Origin: Siphonodentalium dalli
Taxonomy: Eukaryota; Mollusca; Scaphopoda; Gadilida; Siphonodentaliidae
Reading direction: 5' to 3'
Assembly (NCBI GenBank): GCA_032622095.1
Contig: CP136069.1
Span: forward strand, 70,765,319 to 70,829,318
DNA: 64,000 nucleotides
Shown here: piece by piece, positions 21,511 to 34,500 of the stretch
Layout: each line of letters begins with the position of its first letter
How positions within the stretch are numbered: position 1 is the stretch's first letter
Notes under the pieces: model-generated
The model's input: the letters and a program-made list of their open reading frames with translations, nothing else
What the model was told of the DNA's origin: nothing
Database searches by the model: none
Made by a program: the position numbers and the translations under genes

Positions 21511-21732
21511 GCGGTCTTCATGGCTCGCCCACTTCCTGTACAGTTTTTTATACATAATACCACATATAAATTGCTTCCGTCCATATATGTTTTCAGTGTA
21601 CATAATTGTAAATATGTTGTTTTGAGCTATTGTTATTGTTATACGTCATATACTTAGTGAAAATTATAGCTCATATATATTGCAAAGAGTCTTTGAGCCA
21701 TTCACTCCCCTCTCTGCCGGGTGTATAAATAC
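21511..21732 (+). repeat. Split direct repeat B2 (right end)
   Basis: 222 bp that look identical to B1. It ends in TAAATAC (21726-21732), after which host sequence begins (aattataacat). Confidence 0.9.
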
Positions 21733-23477
21733 AATTATAACATAAATTTGGATTTTGTGACCGTTTATGAAGTAACACATTATATAAAGAGCGCGAAAAG
21801 CGCCTAGTAATTAAAGGTGACGAAGCCCCGCAGCCCATTGTTCCATATCAGCTGAAAGAATTGATCACACCAAACAGTTCAAAGTCTATAGGATAGGATA
21901 GGATAGGATATTTTATTTCAATATACACATATTAATGAATAATACATTTGACAAATATTATATTGTATATTCGAGGGGGTGGCATAGTCATATATAGAGA
22001 ACAATGCTACCGTGTGGACGACCGGGCAAGCAAATTGGCAAATGGGAAAATAAATTGAATCATACATGTACATATATGACGCGGATTGGTGGTGCTAACG
22101 ATGACGATGACGATGGTGATTATGCTGATGAATAATGATGGTGATAATGATGTCGACGACGCTGATGACGATGATGATGTTGATGATGGCGATGATGATG
22201 ATGATGATTTAAGTGACCCGATTGTATATATCTAGATATCCATGTTCTGCATTAATTGGCAGCGTTGAGTTCAGTTGCCTTTTCTCTCATGTCAGATACA
22301 AAACCGATTAACACGCTAATTACATGTACACCCAACGTCGTGTTCGATGCATCTGTCGGCGTATAGATGTGTCTGATGCCTAATTGCATACTAAGTTGAT
22401 TTACGTTGATTGCTTATAGTTACGACAATCCGAATATTAATTGGTGATTAAACTAGTTTTTTTTTAAAGTAGCTATATTAAAAACACTAAAATAGTAAAA
22501 CAACCCATGTGATACTTGTTTCTGGACTTCAGCTACTCTTTTAACGGAAAATGGGAAATTGGGTTGAGAATAAATTGGGCGACCGACCGGAAGTTCGAGA
22601 TTAACACATACAATTCAATCTCTGTTTCCAACTGTCCAACTATACAGAAGCAGGACACCACACCGGAAACTATTAAGCTGTACTCGCTGGTGTAAATTTC
22701 ACCTATTTAAAACGATTCTAGAACATCTATTGTCATAAAGACAATCCGATTCGATAGCAATTCCAAAGCGGTGTTACCAAACTTCCCCACCGAATTTGCG
22801 GTCTCCGGTGACAAACTCGAAAAGTAAACAATCGCTACAAAGGTGCATTCTGTGCTCTCGTGACCACTGCCATGTCATATTAGTATTGGCACGAAGCTGG
22901 ATAAATTATAATACTAATGGTGGAATAGTCATGTAAATCATTCCTTTATCCCCAAATAAATTATCGCATTTCATAGTTTCACTGATCTGTCTAATTCGTT
23001 AATTTTATTTTCACGGTATGGTAACTATGGACGCTTTTAGTAAATGACGCGTCATGATGTGGGGCGACCACTGGTGCATGTCGCCCAATTTCTTAAAATA
23101 TCACTGCGCGTTGTGATGCGGGAAACGATATTTCCCTCAGCTGATAAAGATTGTCGCTACTAAGCGTATCGAAGGGCATTGACCAATCAAATGCACGCAT
23201 TTAAGCGAAAGCGAAAGCAGTTATAATTACATGTACGTAATGACTCCTAAAACAAATCATAATTACAGATGACACATCTCAAACTGAGTCCATAATTCAT
23301 ATAGTATGGGAGTGCCCTGCCATACAACTGTTTAGAAACAAGTAGAGAGTTGGGTCAGTAATAAGACAAACTATCGGATTCACATCGCAACAGAGATGGT
23401 ACTTGTCAGTGCTTTCAGAATCCACACACGCAACTCTCCACTCATATAATATACGGATTATATTCCATCTGCTATTC
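21733..23477. other. Gene-free stretch with microsatellites
   Basis: It holds a GGATA pentamer run (about 21890-21912, aggataggataggata) and a long imperfect GAT/GAC trinucleotide tract (about 22096-22210). The rest (22211-23477) shows no domain, RNA gene or clear repeat. Confidence 0.6.
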
Positions 23478-24045
23478 GTGATATATCACATTTACAAATC
23501 AAAGCTTAATAACACACTAACAAACATTGCTGTAACTGAGAGAGAACTGCACACCAATTTTAGCACGGAACGGGTTTACTATTACAGCCATATATACTCG
23601 ATACAAGCAGTTCAAAGAACGATGGTCCATCTGCTGTTCGTGATTTATTACACGATCCTACCATTATTCCATTCAATAAACCCATTCTTTAAATTGTGAT
23701 ATTAAACGTTCGTTCAATAACAGGAAATAGTGCCAGGTGACCTTTGACTTCCGGTTTACCGTCTTTTAACATTCCGTACGCTACGTCTCAAAAATACTAT
23801 GACTTCCAATATTATTCCAACAAACTATCATGACTGAAGAATTTGAAAAGTTATGTTATTAAATATACGCCATTAAAAGCGCCAAATAGTCTGTATTTAT
23901 CTGGGACTATTTCTTTACGCGGGCAAACAACGAATAGTTACGTGAAACGTCATCGCATGTCTTATAGAAGCCGATGTTAGTTTGTCGTTCCATTTGTTGA
24001 TTTAAGTATGTTTTGTCGACGTTTTGGATCATGTAATAAATATAA

Positions 24046-24193
24046 TCTACAACTCGTCCCCAGTTTATAGCGGAAATTAAATTACAAAACTCGTCCAGTA
24101 AATTAGGTCTTGACCTCGCCAAAGGCTCGGTCCAGACGTAATTTACTGGACTCGTTTTGTAAATTCCGCTATAAACTGGGGACTCGTTGTAGA
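24046..24193. repeat. Hairpin in unit 1 of the 720-bp array
   Basis: Left arm starts tctacaactcg and right arm ends cgttgtaga. Arms pair almost fully around a short centre with cgccaaaggctcgg. It would extrude as a cruciform or fold as RNA. Confidence 0.75.
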
Positions 24194-24769
24194 TCCTCTA
24201 TATATCACATTTACAGATCAAAGCTTAATAACACACTAACAAACATTGCTGTAACTGAGAGAGAACTGCACACCAATTTTAGCACGGAACGGTTTACTAT
24301 TACAGCCATATATACTCGATACAAGCAGTTCAAAGAACGATGGTCCATCTGCTATTCGTGATTTATTACACGATCCTACCATTATTCCATTCAATAAACC
24401 CATTCTATAAATTGTGACATTAAACGTTCGTTTAATAACAGGAAATAGTGCCAGGTGACCTTTGACTTCCGGTTTACCGTCTTTTAACATTCCGTACGCT
24501 ACGTCTCAAAAATACTATGACTTCCAATATTTTTCCAACAAACTATCATGACTGAAGAATTTGAAAAGTTATGTTATTAAATAATTTTATACGCCATTAA
24601 AAGCGCCAAATAGTCTTTATTTATCTGGGACTATTTCTTTACGCGGGCAAACAACGAATAGTTACGTGAAACGTCATCGCGTGTCTTATAGAAGCCGATG
24701 TTAGTTTCTCGTTCCATTTGTTGATTTAAGTATGTTTTGTCGATGTTTTGGATCATGTAATAAATATAA

Positions 24770-24917
24770 TCTACAACTCGTCCCCAGTTTATAGCGGAAA
24801 TTAAATTACAAAACTCGTCCAGTAAATTAGGTCTGGACCTCGCCAAAGGCTCGGTACAGACGTAATTTACTGGACTCGTTTTGTAAATTCCGCTATAAAC
24901 TGGGGACTCGTTGTAGA
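24770..24917. repeat. Hairpin in unit 2 of the 720-bp array
   Basis: Same structure as the hairpin at 24046-24193, with few differences. Confidence 0.75.
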
Positions 24918-25074
24918 TCCTCTATATATCACATTTACAGATCAAAGCTTAATAACACACTAACAAACATTGCTGTAACTGAGAGAGAACTGCACACCAA
25001 TTTTAACACGGAGCGGGTTTACTAGTACAGCGATATTACGCGATACAAGCAGTTCAAAGAACGATGGTCGTAAC

Positions 25075-27103
25075 TTTAAGAACTAATCCATAACACCTCG
25101 GAGTAATTTTTCGAATCTCGCTAATGAATTGTACATAAATATCACATTGGTATAACTTTCATTCCCACACCGCCTGATGTTAAGACTTTCAAAAAATATG
25201 TAATAACTATATCTTACAAAATGTTTGTACATATTTGTCGGCATAGTGTTTGGAACGTGCAAGTATGGCTGTCCTCACACACTGACAGCCTTGACTGACA
25301 ATTTGCTGGTAAATTATTGACAACGGATATTACTTGGATTAATTGAGAAATTGCCGGGCGAAATTGCAAGTGTGTAAATCACCACTTTTGTGGAGCAAAT
25401 AATAATCATTCATGGTGATCCTAAGTGAAAATTAGCCACGTTTCATAACTTTCATATATAGAACCTATGGGTATTTTTGGATATGCCAAAATTCATCCCG
25501 ATATCATTTAATAATAATAATTTAACTTTAGGATAAAGAGTGATATCATATAATTATTTTTTGAAACTATATCAGAAATCCGTGTACCTCCAGCCCCCAC
25601 CCCATAAAAACATAGAAACAGACAAATGATGTAAAACACGTATATTTAGATTTACATGGCGTTCGCCATGCTTTGTTTGGTATTTTGAAACTTCATGTTC
25701 TAAATATATTGTGATGTATTGTCTCAATAAAAACGTAGAATGTTTGAAAAGTCACAATACAGTGTGGTGTATAGTAATAACGTATACGGTAACCGTAACA
25801 CTATTTTATTTGTTTCTGCGGCTACCAACTTCTGCCCCTTGATATGGTGGTTGGGGTGGTCAAACCACTCACTAATTCAATAGCGCTACCTGGTATCTTC
25901 GTCAAAGGACAATTCTTACTTTGATAACCTATATGATACTGAAATGTTCATATATTGCGCAAAAGTAAAAGCTGCCATTCTAACACTTCGAGATCATGAA
26001 TGCCATTCGCCAGCTTTGTCAGCACGTCAGTTAGGAAAAATCGATATTCCGTTACCGGGAAGTATACTTTTCTTGTAATTACAAACTATTGAAAATTCCT
26101 ATACCAATAACGTCTGAGTATTGTAAATCAGTACTTGTAATGTCGAATTGTCCCCAATTACATTTAACTGTAACACGACAATGTATTGCTGCAAAACCTC
26201 CCCGTTTTGTTATCGAATTACAAATTGCTACTCGCCAATTCACTGTTTTGGAAATTAAGTAAAATGTGTAGTTGCAAATGATCGCCAGATTTGGTGGATT
26301 CTTACTACCAAACGGGTTTGATATTACCCGGCTGCACATGCACTGGTGAAATTTCGTAGTATTGATTCATGGTATGATCATGTAGGGTAGACTATTTTGA
26401 CGCCATCCTATGCTATATACAGACAGTTTTGCAAACATTTAGATATTGGACGACCATGCTATTCGTGGGTATTGTGGTATCACAGTAGAGCTCTAGACTT
26501 GTCGTTAAGTGCATTATATACCAACGCCCAGGTTCCACACCATTAGCTGATGATAGTTGTGTTGTGCAGCGGCCAAACGCCAAAAGTGGTCCGTACCCCC
26601 TACCCACGGTAGAACAAGTTGAAACCAACTTTGTTTTTAAGGAAAAATATATACTGTTCGAAAAATGTTACGAAAATGATAGTGAAAAATAACGGTGATG
26701 GCTATTGTCAAATCGACGATGAAAGATACCACCAGTGACTTTATCCAGTATTTATCGATTTTGGTAAGGCGAGCCCTGTTGCAAAGTCCTAACTTATTTG
26801 CCAACATTGTTAAAATAACTACATCATACCATATCTCTACTTGATAGGAAAACGTGTTGGTTAATTTGGATTTGTGATTTGGAACCGGAACATTTATTTT
26901 TTGCTGAAAAAATGGCTCTTTTCCACAGAATTTTTTTTTTCGACACCACACACTTTTTTGAATTATTCTATTGGGACCAAATTATGATTCATATGATGAA
27001 AACGGATCCGTAGACACCACGGGAGTGGCTAAAAATACAATCAGGCTTCCAAACCCCCAAACGACCCATTTTATTTATAACATGCATGTAATTTTATATT
27101 AAT
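25075..27103. other. Gene-free stretch
   Basis: Minus-strand frames of 71-104 codons (26079-26339, 26413-26628, 26637-26951) show no recognisable domain and no convincing splice pairs. No repeat structure was found. Confidence 0.4.
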
Positions 27104-27975
27104 ACTAGCCGATGAACCCGACGTTGTCCGGGCTATTCAAAAACCAAAATTCAAGTCGATAGCTCCACCCGTTTCCGAGATCTGGTCTGCGCATGCGCGA
27201 AGCTGGCGTCGCACGGGCTCGGCGACCCGATAAAATTCGTATCCGGGGCAAGATACATTCACATACCAAATTTCAAGTCGATAGCTCCACCCGTTTCCGA
27301 GATATCGTCTGCGCATGCGCGAAGCTGGCGTCGCACGGGCTCGGCGATCCGATAAAATTCGTATCCGGGGCAAGATACATTCACATACCAAATTTCAAGT
27401 CGATAGCTCTACCCGTTTCCGAGATCTGGTCTGCGAATGCGCGAAGCTGGCGTCGCACGGGCTCGGCGATCCGATACAATTCGTATCCGGGGCAAGATAC
27501 ATTCACATACCAAATTTCAAGTCGGTAGCTCCACCCGTTTCCGAGATCTGGTCTGCGCATGCGCGAAGCTGGCGTCGCACGGTCTCGGCGACCCGATAAA
27601 ATTCGTATCCGGGACAAGATACATTCACATACCAAATTTCAAGTCGATAGCTCCACCCGTTTCCGAGATCTCGTCTGCGCATGCGCGAAGCTGGCGTCGC
27701 ACGGGCTCGGTGACCCGATAAAATATGTATCCGGGGCAAGATACATTCACATAGCAAATTTCAAGTCGATAGCTCCACCCGTTTCCGAGATCTCGTCTGC
27801 GCATGCGCGAAGCGGGCGCCGCACGGGCTCGCCAATACGACAACGACGACCGCCTGGTCAAACTACACACACGTACCAAGTTTCGTCCCGATCGGTCGAG
27901 AATCGTAGATTTGTATTAATGACAGACAGACAGACAGACAAACATACAGACAGAGGTCTTCAAAATATATATGAG
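27104..27975 (+). repeat. Head-and-tail repeat element with a 122-bp tandem array
   Basis: It starts actagccgatgaacccgacg and ends with (cagacaga) repeats and aaaatatatatgag. Between them are six units of exactly 122 bp, starting ccaaa at 27144, 27266, 27388, 27510, 27632 and 27754. A divergent seventh start is at 27875 (ccaagtttcgtcccgatcgg). Because 122 is not a multiple of three, the many overlapping 84-152-codon frames are by-products of repetition. Confidence 0.85.
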
Positions 27976-28159
27976 ATAAAGCGACTTTGTAAAACTGATG
28001 TTATACGCGACACATAATATAGACTAACATATACATAAACAAAATGTTTGTTGCTGCCTTAGTGATTGTAAGTGTCCCTTAATTCGACAACAATATAGAA
28101 CAAAATGGATATTGTGTTTTATATCTCATAAACTATAGTCTAACCATGGTCGCAATCGT

Positions 28160-30300
28160 TAGCTCAAACACGTTCTATGCTTTTAGGCCCCCCTACACTA
28201 TTAGAAGTATTGAACACATCACAAACTGAAAGGATAGCATCAATATTAAACGAAGATGTGGACAAAGGATAGTTCTGTAAGGAAATATACAATGTTATGG
28301 ATCGGTTGGTTCCCGAGATAGTGTGGCACCCTACAAGACGCGGACGCATGGCAAATATGAAAGGCTATTTTTATTTTTGGAAAACATTTTACCCGATTTA
28401 AAAACCGAACACAATACGAAATTAAACTATATGTTCTTCATATTAACCGAGAGTGTGAACGGAAGGTAGTTCAATCAGGGAATACATAATTTATATGGTT
28501 GGCTTGTTTCCCGAAAGCCTGTGTCGCTGTCGCGGCTGATAAATAAGAAAGACGAATTTGCTATGTTTTCAGGACGCCCTAATCAACTGAAGTGTTAAAT
28601 TTGAACACATCACGAACTGAAAGAATTTCTCTCAATATTATATGAGGATGTGGGCAAAAGCTAGGCAGTATAGTATCAGAACATACACGATGTTTATGGA
28701 TGGTTAGTTCCCGAAAGCCTTTGGCACTTTACAAAAAGCGGATGGCAAATGACATGCAAAGGCGAATATGTATTGTTTTGTGGGAAGCCTTAACCCATTT
28801 ACACTCTTGCACACACCATGCACTAAAGCTATATGCTCTTAATATTAACTGACAGTTTGGACGAAAGGTAGTGCTATCAAGGAATGTACAATGTATATGG
28901 GTAGTTTGGTTCCCGAAATCCCAGGGTACATTACAAAAAGGCGGCTGATAATACGTTGAAGCACCCTACTCCATTCAAAGTCTTGATCACACGTCTAACT
29001 GAAAGGAGATGCTTCCAATATTTAACTTAGGATGTTGACAAATTGTAGTTATATCAGGAAATACACATCGTAAATGGATGTGTTGGTTCCCGAATATCTG
29101 GGACATTGTTTCAAAAAGCGGCTAGCAAACGAGAAAGACGAGTTCTCACTGTTTTGGGGGGACCCCCTAACTAATTTGATCTCTTGAACACACGTTCTCT
29201 CAAATTTGGCTGAGTGTGTGAATGAAACCTGGAACACTTTACAAAAAGTGGCTGGCAAATATGAAATACGAATGTTCTATGTTTCAAGGATCCCACTTGA
29301 AGTCTCAAACACGCCATGAACTGAAATGATGTGCTCTCAATATTAACTGATGGTGCGGAAAAATGGTAGTATTATCAGGCAATACACATATGTTATGGAA
29401 AAGATGGTTATCGGAAGACTATGGCACTTTACAACCGGCTGGCAAACCTGGACCCCAATCCCTATTTGAAGTCTTGAACACACCACTAGCTGAAGGGATA
29501 TGCTATCAATATCACCATATATTGTTGACGAATGGCTGTTCTATTAGAAAAGATGCAATGTTTAATGATATGTTGGTTCACGAAAGCATGTGACACTTTA
29601 CAAAATGCAGATTACAGACGATAAAGGCGAATTTTGATGTTTTTATGTACCCCGTACCACATGCAAACTATTGACCCACCACGAATTAAATGGATGTGAT
29701 CCCAATGTTAAACGACGTTATGGACAAATTGCTATTCTATCAGGAAATAGATAATTGTTATAGATTGGGTTAGTAACCGACAGCCAGGGACATTTTACAA
29801 AAAGCGTCTGGCAAATACAAAATGCGATTTTACACTGTTTTAGGACCCCTACCCAAATTGAAGACTAGAACACACCACGAACTGTAAATATATCCTCTCA
29901 ATATTAGCTGAGTGTGTGGAAAATTATGGGTAGATGTATAAGGAAGTAGACAGTTTATATAGATGGATTGAGTCCAGAAAGCATGAGCACTTTACGACAA
30001 GTGGCTGGCAAATAAGAAATGCAAACTATCTGTTTTGAGGACCCCCTACCCTATTTGAAGTCTTGAAGACAACACATGCTGAAATGATATTTTCTCAAAA
30101 TTAACTGACCAAAGGTTAGTTTTTATCAGGTGTGAAGAAAATGGTATCCGATAAGGATATATACAATTACTATGGATGGTCTCGTTCCCGAAAACCTGCG
30201 ACACCTTACAAAAAATAAGAAAGACAATTCTTCGATTGTTTGGAGACCATATCCCTACCATATTTTAAGTCTTGAACACTCAACGAACTAAACGTAAGAC
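28160..30300 (+). repeat. Degenerate ~195-bp tandem array (about 12 units)
   Basis: Each unit has gaacacaccacgaactgaaa or a variant (about 28213, 28406, 28603, 28808, 28985, 29185, 29311, 29476, 29670, 29868, 30065, 30272). Further along are ggttcccgaaagcc and gcactttacaaaaagcgg. Spacing is usually 165-207 bp, with one short unit. Units are well diverged, so the array is old. Confidence 0.8.
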
Positions 30301-31157
30301 AACATTCTTTCAGCTACACGTCACACTAGTTCGCTTTCGATTTAGATATACCTGAGAGAACTGCACATTGGCGAGACCATAGTGGTGATTCATTTGAACA
30401 TAATATTTATATTCTATATTTCTTATTATTTAGATGGACACTAACAATCACTTTGTCAACAAAAGTGATTCTGTTTGATATTTGTGAGACAATATGTATA
30501 CATTGTGTGTCACATGTTGTTTACAAATAATTCAGTCCTGCAAAGTCGACGTCGATGCATGTTTATTTATAGCTGTTAATGTGGTTGTTGTAACTCGGGA
30601 TCTGGAAGCCAGAAAAATGCCACGAGGCCCAATTTTCAGCAAATGAGTCATGTTGAACTATTGATATACCGGCTTCATATGCTCTGGGAAGTAATTCCAT
30701 AGACACAGCCATTTTCCATCTGTTTTTTAATTTCTTTCGCACAGATGTGAAATAAGCGCAATTTATTTATACCATACTATCCTAACACGGAACGCTCTTT
30801 GCTCTTCAATGCCGTTGAAATGGCTGTTGTTTTTGGACCCAAACATCGTGTTCGAAGATGTGTTTGTTATGACGTCTTTCTGTGACAAAGAATGACCATA
30901 GAAAGGTAGTTCAAGTATGTATGGACATTTTTCGATACTACAGGACAAGTAGAAACGCAAAAATTATTGGTGTATTTTGAGCGCAAACCGTCAAGTGGCT
31001 TTAAGTCTATAATGTTTGGAGTTTGTCATGGTCATACTCATATGGCTTCTTTTAAATAATTCATCTTGGTAGTTTCTATAAGTGTCCTGCCAAGTTCTCT
31101 AATCTATTGTTATTCTCATGGTCAAGGATTTGAGAGTGAACTGTCATGTTCAGTCAG
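30301..31157 (+). repeat. Interspersed repeat (second copy near 62560-62860)
   Basis: Segments at 30660-31010 match 62575-62850 in order: ccggcttcatatgctctg, then cgcacagatgtgaaataa, then ctaacacggaac, then ggtgtattttgagcgcaaac. The class is unknown. No gene is seen in this stretch. Confidence 0.55.
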
Positions 31158-31286
31158 TATGCGACACATGCACCCCGGGCCCGATAAACTATCGTGTTTA
31201 TATGCGACACATGAATCCCAGGCCCGATAAACTATCGTGTCTATATGCGACACATGCATCCCGGACCCGATAAACTATCGTGTTTA
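31158..31286 (+). repeat. 43-bp tandem repeat, three units
   Basis: Units start tatgcgacacatg at 31158, 31201 and 31244 and contain ccgataaactatcgtgt. Confidence 0.85.
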
Positions 31287-31538
31287 TCTGCGGCTAATTC
31301 ATGTAGATGTGATGACATTTGTTAAAATACTAAAACAGATTGATCCATAGGAAAGTTAGCCTTTATTACAAAATTCTACATAACTAAACAATTTAACAGT
31401 CACTGATACTTATGAAAATATTACTTGCAAATTTGCTTCCACTAAATTGCAGACGGGAAACGTATATTGTGCTGATGATAATTTAATAACCAAAACCTAT
31501 GTGGCCTCATGCACGACTGTCTCTTCATTTTATTCATC

Positions 31539-34500
31539 ACTAGCAGGGTTACCCGGCGTTGCCCAGGTTAAAGTGATGTGAAACCCTCTGTGGATATTTA
31601 GTGGGAATAGAGAATACTCTTTCTCTCAAAGTAGTACACGTATTCACATAAATTGTATATCAAAATGGCATCACAAAACATGATTATTACACTTGGAATA
31701 TAAGTAGGGCTCACCTTGTCAGATCGGAGCGATTATAATTTTGTTTATCGCGTTTATTCCCTCCCACAATAAAAAAGTATTTATTTACAACTGCGTATAC
31801 TTCAGACGTTATAGCTTGAAACATGAACATCATAAACACATTAGTTCGAAACAATAAAAGACGACAATTATGTTTTACATAGAGATGTATCAATCAATCA
31901 ATCAATCTAGTTTATCACATCTTCATGAAGATACAGATGTCTTAAAGATATGTCCAGGTGCTCCTCTGTTCTGGTGCTATATATGTACTGGCTAATCATT
32001 TTCAGTTTTAAAGAAATGATGGTATGCATGTATATAGCAGCTACATGTGTCCGACACAGCAAGATTTTGAATTGTTTATGTTAGGCGATGCGTCTGTTCT
32101 AAAATATGAAAGAAATCCTCTGTATCGGGCAGATATACCCTTGTCAGAGGATCCTGACAAGTCATGTGCTACGGACTGCGTTTTCCTTTATCTCAGAAGT
32201 AACCATATTTGACTGCACACTGTGACCACTATTTTTGAACAGGCCTGCACTACATTTCCATAGCTCTTGTCAATTGTAACTGTTATTTTGTGGAAAATAT
32301 ATTGAATGAGACAGACTAATATCAATCGTGTTATACTATATACATGAGCCATTCTAATATGCAATCCTCTGACGATTCAAGGTCCCCCAGTTTGAATGAA
32401 TATATGTAGCTCTTAAATAGATTGATATAAATATACTTTTAATGCTTTCTTCTATGTATATGTGTTGCTATATCATTATAGGAATGCCCTGATTTCCATC
32501 CCCATATAAATATGACAGTTGAGAAGATATAATTGTTCAAGTGACTTAATTCGGTCACCATTTGTCGAGATTGTGAAATTGGAATGCCAACCACTCCTCA
32601 TAACAACATGGAGATGGCCTGGGAGATGACTATATATAACTTTGTTGGATATCGGCGAATTGAACCCTCTTATATATGCTAGTGAATCTCCTCTCCCCAT
32701 CCAATACCCAAACGGCCCCAAATGTGATATAATTAATCATGTCATTAGAGACGAACGTGCATGGATTTGGTGGAATCAGTGCTATTAATATATTTGTATC
32801 GACTTTGTTGCAACTCCCCTCATGCATGACTTGAACCGTGCCACTTGTGCCATATATAAACCACGTCTATTAGACTCATGCATGCATTGTATAATGGAGA
32901 TGATTATATATAAGTTTGGTGGTATTCGTCAACTGAACAAATTCTTATCATATTTATTACCCCCCCCCCCCCCCCATCTATCACACAGACGGCACCAATT
33001 TCGCGTCTTCAAATCACACGTTTATATTCCTCGTATCAATAACGTCACTTTAGAAAAGTTTAACCCTGACCATTATCTTACTCGTAAAAAGTTACCACTG
33101 TCAGACCGCCTCGGTGCCATATCGATTGTACCCTTAAAGTTATTTGTATACATATGGCAATATTTGTTCTCATTGTAATCGAATAATTTCTCAACCAGAG
33201 TCTCTTTTGACTAAGGGCGGTCATGTTGGACGCCATCTTGGATCCTGGATTGTCCCCAAAGCGGATTTTGGATATGTTGTACCAGAGATTATCCCGCGTT
33301 GAATGACACCAAGATCGCTTCTTTAACAATTGTTCTGGGTCAACCCCATTTTTGCGTACAACGACCATACTATATTGGTAAGAAAAATTGTCTATTGTCC
33401 GACCAAAATATATCTTCAATTTACAGAAGAGACAAAAAACCTCCTAAGTTCGAATCAGCTGGATGTTACGCTAGCACTCCCGGTGTTTTAAAATATTAAT
33501 GGGGTAACCCGAATAACCTCGGTTCTCGAACTGGAGAAAACAGCGGGCGTTCAGAACATTTCACACTAACATATTGGCATGCATGCATCGACCAAGACCC
33601 TACTTGCACATACCATGAAGGGGTTCGATTATATCTTGTGCAAGGGAAATGATAACATGGGGTACATTTAGTATGTTCGACTCCTACAGCGCTATGCCCT
33701 TCAATAAAACACACTCAAAATAATTGTTCAAGTGACTAAACGCGGTCAACATTTGTCGAGATTGTGAAATTAGAATGCCAACAACTCCTCATAACGACAT
33801 GGAGATGGCCTGGGAGATGACTATATATAACTTTGTTGGATATCGGCGAATTGAACACTCTTATAAATGCTAGTGAATCTCCTCTCGCCATCCCTGAACC
33901 AAACGGCCCCAAATGTGATTTAATTAATCATATCATTAGATACGAACGTGCATGAATTTGGTGGAATCAGTGCTATTAATATATTTGTATCGACTTTGGT
34001 GCAACTCCCCTCATGCATGACTTGAATCGCGCCACTTTTATCATATATAAACCAGGTATATTAGATTCATGCGTGCTTTATATAATGGAGATGATTATAT
34101 ATAAGTTTGGTGGTATTCGGCAACTAAACAAATTTATTCATATTTATTACACCCCCCCCCGCCATCTCTCACACAAACGGCACCAATTTCGCGTCTTAAA
34201 TCACACGTTTATATCCCTCGTATCAACAACGTAACTTTAGACAAGTTTAACCCTGACCATTATCTTACTCGTAAAAAGTTACCCCTGTCAGACCGCCTTG
34301 GTGCCATCTCGATTGTACCCTTAAAGTTATATATAGAACACAGAAAGCTAGATATTCGCAAATATTTGATTCATTGTATCATTTGAGAAGAACGTGTATG
34401 AGTTTGATGGTAATTGACACTAAACATATTTTTTATAAGTTTAATCTGGTTGGACTCTTTATATCATGGATATTATTATTTGTTTGTTTGGTGCTAATAA

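Larger units (their letters stand above)
14286..21732 (+). mobile_element. Ngaro/DIRS-group tyrosine-recombinase retrotransposon
   Basis: The 7,447-bp element has split direct repeats in the order A1 (14286-14657), coding region, B1 (20873-21094), A2 (21088-21459), 51-bp spacer, B2 (21511-21732). This arrangement, with an RT-RNase H and a tyrosine recombinase and no DDE integrase or LTRs, defines the PAT/Ngaro type of DIRS-order elements. Such elements are thought to form a circular intermediate and insert by recombination without target duplication. Consistent with this, TAAATAC occurs at both outer ends and at the B1/A2 joint. A1 and A2 differ at two positions (14465/21267 and 14641/21443) and B1 and B2 look identical, so insertion is recent. 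Gag and the recombinase are nevertheless broken, so this copy probably moved with help or decayed quickly. Confidence 0.9.
23478..25074. repeat. Tandem array of ~720-bp units with internal hairpins
   Basis: Two full units and a partial third begin with tatcacatttaca.atcaaagc at about 23484, 24203 and 24927 (spacing 719 and 724). Each full unit ends in a long inverted repeat with about 65-bp arms (24046-24193 and 24770-24917). The arms carry ctcgtccccagtttatagcgg and its complement. The minus-strand 71-codon frames at 23907-24122 and 24631-24846 lie in the arm and flanking sequence and are probably incidental. Confidence 0.8.

Noticed and set aside
23907-24846. Two similar 71-codon minus-strand frames as a duplicated gene
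   Set aside because: They lie within the 720-bp array and overlap the hairpin arm; no domain, and differences between copies show no sign of selection.
27144-27875. CRISPR-like array
   Set aside because: Units are contiguous with no unique spacers, and the context is eukaryotic.
27193-28017. Many overlapping open frames on both strands (84-152 codons)
   Set aside because: They arise from 122-bp units; since 122 is not a multiple of three, each unit shifts frame and the peptides only mirror the repeat.
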